Part shown: positions 1 to 7,646 of the stretch, piece by piece
How the letters are laid out: each line of letters begins with the position of its first letter
Numbering within the stretch: the first letter of the stretch is position 1
Assembly (NCBI GenBank): GCA_003151425.1
Contig: PLXO01000045.1
Span: 1 to 38,971, forward strand
Length of the DNA: 38,971 bases
Direction: 5' to 3'
Source: Acetobacteraceae bacterium
GTDB lineage: Bacteria; Pseudomonadota; Alphaproteobacteria; Acetobacterales; Acetobacteraceae
Made by a program: the position numbers and the translations under genes
Notes under the pieces: generated by a model
What the model saw: only the letters and a program-made list of their open reading frames with translations
Database searches by the model: none
Told to the model about the DNA's origin: nothing

Positions 1-39
1 CCGACCAAAATGAGAATTGCTGGCGACTTGTATCCGCGC

Positions 40-68
40 TTGCTCAGCGCGGCATCTTCACGTATAAC
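40..68 (+). promoter_or_regulatory. Candidate sigma70-type promoter of the leu leader
   Basis: TTGCTC at 40-45 and TATAAC at 63-68 are separated by exactly 17 bases. The predicted transcription start, about 7 bases past the -10 element, falls at the ATG of the leader peptide (75). No Shine-Dalgarno sequence precedes that ATG, so the leader peptide would be read from a leaderless transcript. The -10 match is good and the -35 match partial; the call is inferred from sequence only. Confidence 0.45.
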
Positions 69-74
69 CCCCAA

Positions 75-179
75 ATGTCCGGAGGCACGCAGCCCCGTCG
101 CCTGATCGCCCGCGCACTCGCGCGCGCACCGCTGCGCCTTCTGTCCCTCGGCCTCCTCCTCCGACTTAGCTGCCCCTGA
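75..179 (+). CDS. leuL: leuA leader peptide, 34 aa, leucine-rich
   Basis: A small ORF runs from ATG 75 to TGA 177-179. Residues 20-31 read LRLLSLGLLLRL, eight leucines in twelve residues. These codons lie directly before a set of competing hairpins and about 100 bases upstream of leuA. That is the architecture of ribosome-mediated attenuation of leucine biosynthesis: stalling at Leu codons when charged Leu-tRNA is low changes downstream RNA folding. There is no visible Shine-Dalgarno sequence, and the ATG coincides with the predicted transcription start, so translation may be leaderless. The peptide itself probably has no function beyond sensing. Confidence 0.75.
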   Translation: MSGGTQPRRLIARALARAPLRLLSLGLLLRLSCP

Positions 180-242
180 GCGCTGCGCCGGGCTGTTGAG
201 TGCCGGCACGCTCAGGGGAACCCCTGAGGCTAAGGTCGTGCC
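165..242 (+). promoter_or_regulatory. leu attenuator: competing hairpins
   Basis: Segment A (CCCCTGAGCG, 173-182) is complementary to segment B (CGCTCAGGGG, 209-218). B is also complementary to segment C (CCCCTGAG, 221-228). The B:C hairpin has a two-base loop and can be extended by GGCACG (205-210) pairing with CGTGCC (237-242). CTTAGC (165-170) also pairs with GCTAAG (229-234). A:B and B:C exclude each other, and A overlaps the last codons and stop of the leader peptide. No long U-run follows B:C, so termination may be weak or Rho-assisted, or the switch may act on leuA translation. Confidence 0.65.
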
Positions 243-281
243 CAAAACCCGAGGAACCACGCCCCACAAGGGATCAATCAA

Positions 282-1865
282 ATGTCCGTAGACCATCCCA
301 GCTTCGGCAAGCTGGACGACGACCGCATCATCATCTTCGACACCACGCTGCGCGACGGCGAGCAGTCGCCGGGCTTCTCGATGAACCTCAACGAGAAGAT
401 CCGCATGGCCGAGGCCCTGACCGAGCTGGGCATCGACGTCATGGAGGCCGGCTTCCCGATCGCCTCGCCGGGCGACTACGAGAGCGTCAAGGCGATCGCC
501 GAGACCGTCGGCCAGCGCGACGACAGCCCGGTGATCTGCGGCCTGGCCCGCACCGGGCGGGAGGACGTGATGCGCGCCGCCGACGCGGTGCGCGCGGCGA
601 AGCGCAAGCGCATCCACATCTTCATCAGCACCAGCCCGCTGCACATGAAGGTCAAGCTGCGCATGGAGCCCGAGCAGGTGCTGGAAGCCGGTGTCGCCGC
701 GGTGACGCTGGCGCGCAACTACACCGACGACGTCGAGTGGTCGGCCGAGGACGGCACTCGCACCGAGCCAGACTTTCTCTGCTGTTGCGTCGAAGCGGCG
801 ATCCGCGCCGGCGCCACCACGATCAACATCCCCGACACCGTCGGCTACGCGCTGCCGGAGGACATCACGCGCATCTTCACCATGCTGCGCGAGCGCGTGC
901 CGGGGGTGGAGAAGGTCATCCTGTCGACCCACAACCACAACGATCTGGGGCTGGCGGTCGCCAACACGCTGGCGGCGATTCGCGCCGGCGTGCGCCAGGT
1001 GGAGTCCACCATCAACGGCATCGGCGAGCGGGCAGGGAACGCGTCGCTGGAGGAGGCGGTGATGGCGATCCGCACGCGCAACGACGCCATCCCGTTCAGG
1101 AACAACATCAAGACGACGAACCTGCTGCGCGTGTCGAAACTGCTGTCCACCATCACCGGCTTCGACGTGCAGCCCAACAAGGCGATCGTCGGGCGCAACG
1201 CCTTCGCCCACGAGGCCGGCATCCACCAGGACGGCGTGCTGAAGAACGCCGCGACGTATGAGATCATGACGCCGGAGAGCGTCGGCTGGGCCAAGAACAG
1301 CCTGGTGCTCGGCAAGCACTCCGGCCGCGCCGCGTTCCGCGACAAGCTGAACACGTTGGGCTACCGGATCGGCGACAACCAGTTGAACGACGCATTTCGT
1401 CGCTTCAAGGACCTGGCCGACCGCAAGAAGGTGGTGTTCGACGAGGACATCGTGGCCCTGGTGGATGACGAGGTGATGCGCGACCACGCGCGCATCCGCT
1501 TCGTCTCGCTGGATCTGCACGCCGGGTCGAAGGCGCCACCGCGCGCCGAGATGGAGCTTGAGGTGGACGGTGTCGTGCACACCTCGACCGCGACCGGCGA
1601 TGGCCCGGTGGACGCCACCTTCAGGGCGATCCAGCAGATCTTCCCGCACACCGCGAACCTGGTGCTGTTCTCCGTCGGCGCGGTGACCGAGGGCACCGAT
1701 GCTCAGGCGAAGACCACGGTGCGCCTGGAGGAAAACGGCAAGTTGGTAGACGGGCAGGGGGCCGACACCGATACGATCGTCGCCTCGGCGCGGGCCTACA
1801 TCCACGCGCTGAACAAGCTGCTGGTGAAGCGCGTCCGCACCGAGCCCGCAGCGCTGTCAGCGTAA
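282..1865 (+). CDS. leuA: 2-isopropylmalate synthase
   Basis: This is the first committed enzyme of leucine biosynthesis: it condenses acetyl-CoA with 2-oxoisovalerate to give 2-isopropylmalate in the cytoplasm. The 527-residue length is normal for the long, feedback-regulated class. The N-terminal TIM barrel carries DTTLRDGEQSPGFSMN (residues 20-35), the HMGL-like active-site signature. The divalent-metal motif HNHNDLGLA lies near residues 217-225, followed by the glycine-rich INGIGERAGN. From about residue 390 the chain is the LeuA allosteric/dimer domain expected to bind leucine. The start is ATG 282, with AAGGGA about 8 bases upstream. It is preceded by a leucine leader peptide and attenuator, so expression is probably controlled by Leu-tRNA charging. 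It is monocistronic as far as the window shows. Confidence 0.96.
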   Translation: MSVDHPSFGKLDDDRIIIFDTTLRDGEQSPGFSMNLNEKIRMAEALTELGIDVMEAGFPIASPGDYESVKAIAETVGQRDDSPVICGLARTGREDVMRAADAVRAAKRKRIHIFISTSPLHMKVKLRMEPEQVLEAGVAAVTLARNYTDDVEWSAEDGTRTEPDFLCCCVEAAIRAGATTINIPDTVGYALPEDITRIFTMLRERVPGVEKVILSTHNHNDLGLAVANTLAAIRAGVRQVESTINGIGERAGNASLEEAVMAIRTRNDAIPFRNNIKTTNLLRVSKLLSTITGFDVQPNKAIVGRNAFAHEAGIHQDGVLKNAATYEIMTPESVGWAKNSLVLGKHSGRAAFRDKLNTLGYRIGDNQLNDAFRRFKDLADRKKVVFDEDIVALVDDEVMRDHARIRFVSLDLHAGSKAPPRAEMELEVDGVVHTSTATGDGPVDATFRAIQQIFPHTANLVLFSVGAVTEGTDAQAKTTVRLEENGKLVDGQGADTDTIVASARAYIHALNKLLVKRVRTEPAALSA

Positions 1866-1887
1866 CGATCGCGCCGGCGTGCCCGGC

Positions 1888-2093
1888 GTAGGGCGGAAAA
1901 GCCATGCCCCCGGACTTGATCCGGGGGGAAGCGCATTCCGCCATTCGTTCGTCCTCGTGTCGGCGCCACCAATCGGTGGCGCCGAACGCTGCGCGGTGGT
2001 ACGAAAAAAGCGGCGGAATGCGCTTCCCCCCGGATCAAGCATGCCCCCGGGCGCTTGACCCGGGGGTCCGGGGGCAAGGCTTTTCCGCCCTAC
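1888..2093. repeat. Nested palindromic intergenic repeat between convergent genes
   Basis: The 28-base arm at 1915-1942 is repeated exactly in inverted orientation at 2012-2039. An outer arm at 1888-1909 is repeated inverted, with one mismatch, at 2072-2093. A third related block (2041-2071) carries CCCGGG palindromes. A cousin of the same unit (GGCGGAA ... CGGACTTGATCCG ... TTCCGCC) occurs at 27490-27549. The element fills most of the space between leuA and the convergent binding-protein gene, and its end reaches the stop codon of that gene. It probably acts as a structured bidirectional 3' end. Confidence 0.75.
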
Positions 2094-3337
2094 TTCCACC
2101 CCGTCATCGGCCATGTCACCGGCGGCACGCCCGCGGCCGGCGGCCACACGGTCACGTATCCGCCGCCGCGCAACTGCGTCAGATACGTGGCACCCAGCAC
2201 GTTCTGTCCACTCGCGTCGAACTTCACCCCATCATACCCGGTGACCATCTTGCTCTGCGGCAGGTCGGTCGCCTGCAACGCGGCCTGCAACTTCGCCGGA
2301 TCGGTGGACCCGGCGCGGTTCAGCGCGTCCGCCAGCACGAACGTCGCCTCCAGGTCGCGCGCCGACGCATCATCGATGTCGCGCCCGACCTTGGGCTTGA
2401 ATACCTCGTTGATGCGCGCCGTCAGGCTGCCCGGCGGCCCAAGGTTCCACGCGCTGCGGCTCATGACGCCCTGCGAAATCGTGCCTACCGCCGGAATGAA
2501 CGCGGGATCGCTGAACCCCGCATCATCGCTGAGGATCATCGGCGGCAAGTAATCCAGCGACTTCATCGTGCGCATGAACAGGATCGCGTCGGAGGCGTAG
2601 CTGATGAAGATGACCAGCGTCGGGTTCGCGCCCTTGAGCTGCAGCACCTGCGCCGACACGTCGGCGCCGTTGGCGTTGTACGGGATCCGCACCACCAACG
2701 GGATCTTCGTCGCCCTGATCGCCGCCTCGATCGAGTTCCCGACCTGCGTGCCGTAGTCGGTGTTCTCGTTCACCAGCGCAACGCTGCTCACTGCCTTGCC
2801 GTCCGTCGCCATGGCGGCGAGGAAGCGCATATACGTCGCGGCGAAGTTGGCGCCGATCGGCGTGACGCGGAAGGTGAACTTGTAGCCACGTTCTGTGATG
2901 TTGTTGGCGACCGAATCGCCTACCACGAACGGCACGCCGTAACGTTCCGCCACCGCCGTCGCCGTCATCGCGGTGGAGGACTGATACGACCCCAGCAGCG
3001 CGGCAACCTTGTCGCCGGTGATCAGCCGCTGCGCCAGGCTCTGCGCCATGGCGGGATCGCCGCGGTGATCGACATAGATCGCCTCGATCGTCGCCCCGCC
3101 CAGACCCGGCAGCCCGCCCGTGGGGCTGAAGGTCAGCTCGGGCAGAGTCGGGTGCGGTGTGTTGACCACGTCGAGCGCCACCTCGACCGCGGTCTTGCCC
3201 TGCGCCCCCGCGGACGCCGAACCCCCGGTCAGCGGAAACAGCACGCCGATCTTCACCGGTGCGGCCGCGCGCAGCGAGGGTGCGGCGAGCGCGGGCAGCG
3301 CGGCGGCCGAGGCAATCAGCGTGCGGCGACTAATCAT
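2090..3337 (-). CDS. LivK-type ABC transporter substrate-binding protein
   Basis: This 415-residue periplasmic type I binding protein belongs to the branched-chain amino acid/amide importer family. The N-terminus has a twin Arg (ISRRTLIASAAALPALAAP) followed by a hydrophobic stretch and an Ala-rich cleavage region, giving a Sec or Tat export signal of about 25 residues. The mature part opens with KIGVLFPLTGGSASAG, typical of LivK proteins. The start ATG 3337 overlaps the hyuB stop (ATGA), so it is translationally coupled to the hydantoinase genes. No permease or ATPase genes lie beside it, so it presumably feeds a Liv-type permease elsewhere, possibly the system at 22795-27468. The ligand is unknown; the context suggests a cyclic amide such as a hydantoin or 5-oxoproline. 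Confidence 0.9.
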   Translation of the reverse strand: MISRRTLIASAAALPALAAPSLRAAAPVKIGVLFPLTGGSASAGAQGKTAVEVALDVVNTPHPTLPELTFSPTGGLPGLGGATIEAIYVDHRGDPAMAQSLAQRLITGDKVAALLGSYQSSTAMTATAVAERYGVPFVVGDSVANNITERGYKFTFRVTPIGANFAATYMRFLAAMATDGKAVSSVALVNENTDYGTQVGNSIEAAIRATKIPLVVRIPYNANGADVSAQVLQLKGANPTLVIFISYASDAILFMRTMKSLDYLPPMILSDDAGFSDPAFIPAVGTISQGVMSRSAWNLGPPGSLTARINEVFKPKVGRDIDDASARDLEATFVLADALNRAGSTDPAKLQAALQATDLPQSKMVTGYDGVKFDASGQNVLGATYLTQLRGGGYVTVWPPAAGVPPVTWPMTGWK

Positions 3338-5064
3338 CTGGAGGGTCCTGTCTGGTGTTTGATTTCGCGTGCGTCGGTGTCGGATGCGTCGATGTTGACT
3401 GCGTCGGTAGCGCTTGCGTCGATGTAGCCCGCGGCGCGATCGGCGTCCAACGCGGCAGGATCGCGAGCGGACGGTTCGCCGTGGCCGCCCCCGCCCGGCG
3501 TCGCCAGCAATACGGTGTCGCCCTCGCGCAGAATATATTGCCGTTTCGGATCAACTGTCTGTCCGTTGATCCGCAATGCGCCGAGCGCGCCAGCCCGGCC
3601 GCCCTCGATCCCGAACGCCGGAAACACCGTGCGTTCGGCCAGGAAAGACACCGCGATCGGGTTCGCCGAACGCGATTCGATCATGATCTCCTGTCCCAGC
3701 CCGCCGCGATGTCGACCCGCCCCGCCGCTGCCCGCGCGCAACCTTTTGTAATGGAATCGCAACGGCGCAATATGCTCGCTGATCTCTACCGAGGTCGACG
3801 ACACGTTGGAAGGCCACGACAGGCAGCTCTGCCCGTCACCCCGCATCGTCGCCCCCATGCCGCCATTGAAGAAGAACATATTGGCGTACGGCTTGGCCGC
3901 CTCGCCGCTGACGCGCTCGCCTGCGGCGGCCGCGCGCAGCCCCGACTGGTTCATCCCCCACATCGGCGAGCCGCACGCCGCCATCACCCGTTCCGGCACG
4001 ATCTGACCCAGGCAGCCGAACACCAGCATCGGCAGATAATGCCCGATCAGCATGCGCGACCCGCCGGAGGCCGGGAACACCGGGTTGACGATACAGCCTT
4101 CCGGCGCACGGATGCTGATCGGGCGGAACCCGCCCTCGTTGTTCGGCAGCGTGGGGCTGGTGCAAACCTTTACCCCATACACAGACATCGCATAAGTGTA
4201 GCACAGCGCGCAGTTGATCGCCCGATCCACCTGCGGATCGGTTCCCGCATAGTCGATGTCGATCGAATCACCGGCGATTGTCAGCGCCATTCGGATCGTC
4301 ACCGGTTGGTCCAGCACCCCATCGGTCTGCAGCGCGCTGCGATACGTCCCATCCGGCAGCGCCGCGATCGCTGTGCGCATTGCCCGCTCGCAGCGGCCAT
4401 GGATCTCTCCCGCCAGCGCGCGCAGATCGTCCAGCCCATACGCCTCCATCAGCGCACCAAGCCGATCCTCCATCAGATCGAGCGCCACGACCTGCGCCCA
4501 AAGATCGCCCATCGTCTGGTCTGGCGTGCGCACGTTCTGCCGGATGATCGCGACCAGCGTCGCGTCCGTCTCCCCGGCGCGGATCAGCTTCCAGGGCGGG
4601 ATCTGCAACCCCTCCTCGAAGACTTCCCGAGGTTCCGGGCTGCGGATCTTCCCCCCGATATCCGGCGCGTGTGCGGTCGACGCGCTGAACGCCGCCAGCC
4701 GCCCGTGGCGAAAGATCGGCTTGGCGACAGTGATATCCGGCAGGTGCCCGGTGCCGAGCCACAGATCGTTGGTGATCAGCACGTCGCCCGGCGCCAGCGT
4801 CTCGGGCGGGAAGAACCGCAGGAAATGCTTCACCGTCGCGGGCAACGTGCCGATGAAGCTCGGGATGCTCTCGGTCGCCTGCACCAGCGACTGCCCGCGA
4901 TCGTCGGTGACGATGCAGGAAAAATCGTAACTCTCGCGCACCAGCGTGGAGAACGACGTGCGCACCAGTGCCGCCGCCGCCTCGTCCACCAGCGAGATCA
5001 GCCGCCGCCACAGCAGCTCCAGCGTGACCGGATCGAAACGCTCGCTCATTGCAGTATCAGCCAT
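3334..5064 (-). CDS. hyuB: Hydantoinase B/5-oxoprolinase family protein
   Basis: This is the beta subunit of the ATP-dependent N-methylhydantoinase/5-oxoprolinase/acetone carboxylase superfamily, which opens cyclic imides or amides together with HyuA. The body starts SERFDPVTLELLWRRL and includes the family stretches LWLGTGHLPDITV and the glycine-rich GGAGRHRGGLGQEI. From ATG 5064 the length is 576 residues, near the family norm. I prefer ATG 5064 over ATG 5049 because GGGAGAGG lies 5-6 bases upstream. That Shine-Dalgarno sequence is supplied by the flanking palindromic repeat. The C-terminus carries an unusual tail made of four pentapeptides ending in DA, encoded by a 15-bp tandem array. Its stop overlaps the start of the binding protein. 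The substrate cannot be told from sequence. Confidence 0.9.
   Translation of the reverse strand: MADTAMSERFDPVTLELLWRRLISLVDEAAAALVRTSFSTLVRESYDFSCIVTDDRGQSLVQATESIPSFIGTLPATVKHFLRFFPPETLAPGDVLITNDLWLGTGHLPDITVAKPIFRHGRLAAFSASTAHAPDIGGKIRSPEPREVFEEGLQIPPWKLIRAGETDATLVAIIRQNVRTPDQTMGDLWAQVVALDLMEDRLGALMEAYGLDDLRALAGEIHGRCERAMRTAIAALPDGTYRSALQTDGVLDQPVTIRMALTIAGDSIDIDYAGTDPQVDRAINCALCYTYAMSVYGVKVCTSPTLPNNEGGFRPISIRAPEGCIVNPVFPASGGSRMLIGHYLPMLVFGCLGQIVPERVMAACGSPMWGMNQSGLRAAAAGERVSGEAAKPYANMFFFNGGMGATMRGDGQSCLSWPSNVSSTSVEISEHIAPLRFHYKRLRAGSGGAGRHRGGLGQEIMIESRSANPIAVSFLAERTVFPAFGIEGGRAGALGALRINGQTVDPKRQYILREGDTVLLATPGGGGHGEPSARDPAALDADRAAGYIDASATDAVNIDASDTDAREIKHQTGPSR
3370..3429. repeat. 15-bp tandem array, 4 units, in the hyuB 3' end
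   Basis: Four consecutive 15-base units each begin TGCGTCG (3370-3384, 3385-3399, 3400-3414, 3415-3429). On the coding strand they specify pentapeptides ending IDA or TDA. The Asp and Ala codons (GAC, GCA) are the same in every unit, which suggests recent expansion by slippage rather than old conserved protein repeats. Confidence 0.75.
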
Positions 5065-5189
5065 GTACACCTCTCCCGATTGCGGGAGAGGTCGCGGAGC
5101 GCAGCGACGCGGGTGAGGGTCGTGCCGCGGGCACCACCGTCACCCGCGTCGCTCGCCGACCTCTCCCGCGAAGAGCGGGAGAAGTGTAC
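5065..5189. repeat. Palindromic CTCTCCCG-type repeat between hyuA and hyuB
   Basis: The element opens with GTACACCTCTCCCG and closes with the inverted CGGGAGAAGTGTAC. Internal pairs are GGTCGCGGAGCGCAGCGACG and CGTCGCTCGCCGACC, and CGGGTGAGGG and GTCACCCG. A longer relative with the same ends and core lies at 19788-19967. The left end provides the GGGAGAGG Shine-Dalgarno sequence of hyuB. The rest of the hyuA-hyuB gap (5190-5247) shows no other feature. Confidence 0.75.
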
Positions 5190-5247
5190 GACAGACGCGG
5201 CGATTCCGGTCACCATGAAGACGCTCCAATCGGATCGTGGCCCTTGC

Positions 5248-7314
5248 TCACGGCAACACCACGTCGATGGTCCCGTCCGCCAACACGCTTGCCCGCCCGC
5301 CGGGGCCGATGACAAACGTGCTCTCCGTCTCCTCGAACACCGCCGGCCCGACGACCGCATCGCCCGGCCGCAATGCGTAACGATCGTACACCGCCGTCTC
5401 CACCAATCCGTTCGCCTCCGGGAACCAAACCGCGCGCGTCCCCTTGCGCGCCGGTCCGTTACCCGCCTCCTGAGTCAGATGCCCACCGCTGCCCGGCATT
5501 GGCGCCGACAGCGCCAGCCGCAGCGCCACGAATTGGATCGCCGCGCCCGGTGGCGTGCGGCCATACAGGCCGCGATACGCGCCCTCGAACGCCGACCGGA
5601 CACTGTCGGCGTCCAACACCGAAGGCAGCGCGACGGTGATCTCCGAGCCCTGACCAATATAGCGCATATCCGCCAGACGCTGCGCGGCGGCGGCAGCCAG
5701 ATCGGCGCCCGTCGTGGCAATGACCGCATCCGCCTCCGCCCGCAGCCGCGCAAACACCGAAGCCAGCTCGGCCCAGTCCGCGTGCGCCAGCGGAACGTTC
5801 AGCGACGCCACGCGATCCACCCGCGCCTGCGCCATCAGCATCCCGATCGTGCTGCCGACGCCGGCGCCAGGCGGACACACCAGCCGCTTCACCCCCAGCT
5901 TGCGCGCGACCTGCCAGGCATGCACCGGCGCGGCGCCGCCCGTCGCCATCAACGCATATTCGTGCGGGATGCGCCCGCGCTCGGCGATCGCAACCCGCGC
6001 GGCGCCGGCCATGTTCTCGTTCACCACATCATGGATGCCGTACGCCGCGCGCAGCCGGTCCATCCCGAGCGCGGCCGCCAGCCCGCCAACCGCGCGCTCC
6101 GCGGCCCCGGTGTCGATCCGCATCGCGCCGCCCAGGAAGAAATCCGCGTTCAGATAGCCCAGCAGCAGGTCCGCATCCGTCACCGTCGGCGCCTCGCCGC
6201 CACGGCCATAGCATGCCGGGCCCGGATCGGCACCGGCGCTGTCCGGCCCAACCTGCAACGTGTCGAGCTCGCTGCGCCGCGCGATCGATCCGCCCCCGGC
6301 GCCGATCTCGATCAGTTCGATCGTCGCGATCTGGATCGGCAGCCCCGAACCACGCAAGAACCGTTTCGCGCGCGCCGCCTCGAAGCCAAACGCGACCAGC
6401 GGCTCCCCGCCGTCCACCAGTGCCAGCTTGGCCGTCGTTCCGCCCATGTCGAAGGCCAGTACGCGCGCCAGGTCGGCGGTCCGGCCGAACCAGGCGCCCG
6501 CCAGCGCGCCCGCCGCCGGCCCGCTCTCCAGCAACTGCACCGGCGCGCGCTTCGCCTCGGCACCATGCGTCAACCCGCCGGAGGACAGCATCAGAAAGAA
6601 CCCACCGATGATCCCGAGCCCAAGCAGCCGCGCCTCCAGCCGGTCGAGATACCGTTCCGCGAGCGGTCGCACATAGGCGTTCGCGACCGTCGTGCTGGCA
6701 CGTGGATATTCTCGGATTTCCGGTGCGATATCGGATGAAAGCGACAGCGACAGTCGCGGAAACCGTTGCGCCAGCACCTCCGCCGCGATGCGCTCGTGCG
6801 CCGCGTTGGCATAGGCATGCAGGAACACCACAGCCAGGCTCTCGACCCCGTCCGCGACCAGTGCCGTAGCCTCATGCAGCAACGCGTCGATATCGAGCGG
6901 GATCTCCACCGTGCCATCCGGCGCGAGCCGTTCCGCCACCTCCCGCCGCCAAGCCCGCGGCACCAGCGGGCGCGGTATTTCGATGAACAGGTCGTACAGT
7001 TCGTACTTGCGCTCCCGCCCGATCTCCAGCGTGTCGCGAAACCCCGCAGTGGTAATCAATCCGGTGCGCGCACCCTTGCGCTCGATCAACGCATTGGTGA
7101 ACAGCGTGGTGGCATGCACCACCCGGCCGATCTGGTCCGGCGCGATGCGGTGCGCCGCCAACAGCCGCCGCACCCCGTCGACCGCGCCTTCGGCCGGATC
7201 ATTCGGGGTGGTGCTGACCTTGCCGATGCGTGCCTGGCCGGTCGCGGAATCGAAGATGACGATATCGGTGAAGGTGCCGCCGATATCGATTCCAAGCGAA
7301 AGCGGCGCCGGCAT
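5248..7314 (-). CDS. hyuA: Hydantoinase A/5-oxoprolinase family protein
   Basis: This 688-residue partner of HyuB has an actin/hexokinase-like ATPase fold. The phosphate-binding loop LGIDIGGTFTD is at residues 7-17, and a second nucleotide-binding segment, FDMGGTTAKLALVDGG, lies near residues 289-304. The family segment TTLFTNALIERKGARTGLIT follows the first loop. The family uses ATP to activate ring opening of hydantoins, 5-oxoproline or related substrates in the cytoplasm. It is the first gene of a minus-strand operon with hyuB and a LivK-type binding protein. A promoter (TTGACC-N17-TAGGCT) sits 28-56 bases upstream of ATG 7314. Only a weak AGGA precedes the start, at about 11 bases. Confidence 0.93.
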   Translation of the reverse strand: MPAPLSLGIDIGGTFTDIVIFDSATGQARIGKVSTTPNDPAEGAVDGVRRLLAAHRIAPDQIGRVVHATTLFTNALIERKGARTGLITTAGFRDTLEIGRERKYELYDLFIEIPRPLVPRAWRREVAERLAPDGTVEIPLDIDALLHEATALVADGVESLAVVFLHAYANAAHERIAAEVLAQRFPRLSLSLSSDIAPEIREYPRASTTVANAYVRPLAERYLDRLEARLLGLGIIGGFFLMLSSGGLTHGAEAKRAPVQLLESGPAAGALAGAWFGRTADLARVLAFDMGGTTAKLALVDGGEPLVAFGFEAARAKRFLRGSGLPIQIATIELIEIGAGGGSIARRSELDTLQVGPDSAGADPGPACYGRGGEAPTVTDADLLLGYLNADFFLGGAMRIDTGAAERAVGGLAAALGMDRLRAAYGIHDVVNENMAGAARVAIAERGRIPHEYALMATGGAAPVHAWQVARKLGVKRLVCPPGAGVGSTIGMLMAQARVDRVASLNVPLAHADWAELASVFARLRAEADAVIATTGADLAAAAAQRLADMRYIGQGSEITVALPSVLDADSVRSAFEGAYRGLYGRTPPGAAIQFVALRLALSAPMPGSGGHLTQEAGNGPARKGTRAVWFPEANGLVETAVYDRYALRPGDAVVGPAVFEETESTFVIGPGGRASVLADGTIDVVLP

Positions 7315-7341
7315 GCCTGTGTCCTGATCGGGCCAAAGCCG

Positions 7342-7370
7342 AGCCTAGGCGGGCGCGGGAGGCGGGTCAA
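7342..7370 (-). promoter_or_regulatory. Sigma70-like promoter of hyuA
   Basis: Read on the minus strand, TTGACC (7370-7365) and TAGGCT (7347-7342) are spaced by 17 bases. The expected start point near 7335 gives a 5' leader of about 20 bases before the hyuA ATG. It lies just downstream of an intrinsic terminator in the same orientation, which would insulate hyuA from upstream minus-strand transcription. Confidence 0.55.
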
Positions 7371-7383
7371 AAACCGCGCGGTG

Positions 7384-7424
7384 AAAAAAAGATGGCCCAG
7401 CCGCCGCGTGGGCGGCCGGGCCAT
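7384..7424 (-). terminator. Rho-independent terminator on the minus strand
   Basis: On the minus strand a GC-rich hairpin with ATGGCCC (7424-7418) and GGGCCAT (7398-7392) arms and an inner CCGCC/GGCGG stem is followed at once by C and seven Ts (7390-7384). This is the best intrinsic terminator in the window. It lies upstream of the hyuA promoter and in an otherwise gene-free region, so the transcript it ends must begin between about 7425 and 7646. Confidence 0.75.
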
Positions 7425-7530
7425 TAGGAAGGTCCGGGTTGACCTGGGCCGTGCGGCCCGACCATCCGGCGCGGGTGTTGGGGCAGCGCCGAATGGCACC
7501 GGCAGAATGGCATGCACGACCAGGTCCGGG
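7384..7530 (-). ncRNA. Candidate small RNA ending at the 7384 terminator
   Basis: A strong minus-strand terminator has no upstream gene in its own direction, since the next gene (7647) is divergent. The interval contains further hairpins, such as GGGCC/GGCCC in 7447-7460 and AGGTC/GACCT around 7430-7446. Two copies of ACCCGGACCT occur on the minus strand. A perfect CRP-type site lies just upstream. The 5' end is unknown and no RNA family was recognised. A non-coding 5' leader of hyuA is the alternative. Apart from this, the hyuA promoter and the CRP-like site, I see nothing in 7315-7646. Confidence 0.3.
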
Positions 7531-7546
7531 TGTGATGTGGATCACA
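7531..7546. promoter_or_regulatory. CRP/FNR-family operator, perfect TGTGA-N6-TCACA
   Basis: TGTGATGTGGATCACA matches the classical CRP half-sites exactly. It lies 100 bases upstream of the carbohydrate-type binding protein start (7647). It is also upstream of the candidate minus-strand RNA that ends at 7384. Catabolite-type control of the sugar importer is a natural reading. A TAGGAT at 7616-7621 could be the -10 element it serves, with a poor -35 at the proper spacing. Confidence 0.55.
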
Positions 7547-7646
7547 GCCTGTGCGACTTTCGCGACCGCGCGGTCAGCCTACCTTGGCAGCCTTTCCCGG
7601 CGCGCCACCGCAGCCTAGGATACGGCAAAATCCAGGGAGGATCACG

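Noticed and set aside
200..1261. 353-aa plus-strand ORF overlapping leuA
   Set aside because: Different frame of leuA, Arg/His-rich, no motifs; leuA is certain.
3355..6738. 1127-aa plus-strand ORF opposite hyuA/hyuB
   Set aside because: Antisense to two well-supported genes; Arg/His/Gln-rich composition typical of GC-rich antisense frames, with no domain visible.
7086..7517. Leader peptide reading through the terminator hairpin upstream of hyuA
   Set aside because: No run of a regulatory amino acid, and the hyuA promoter lies downstream of the hairpin, so attenuation of hyuA is unlikely.
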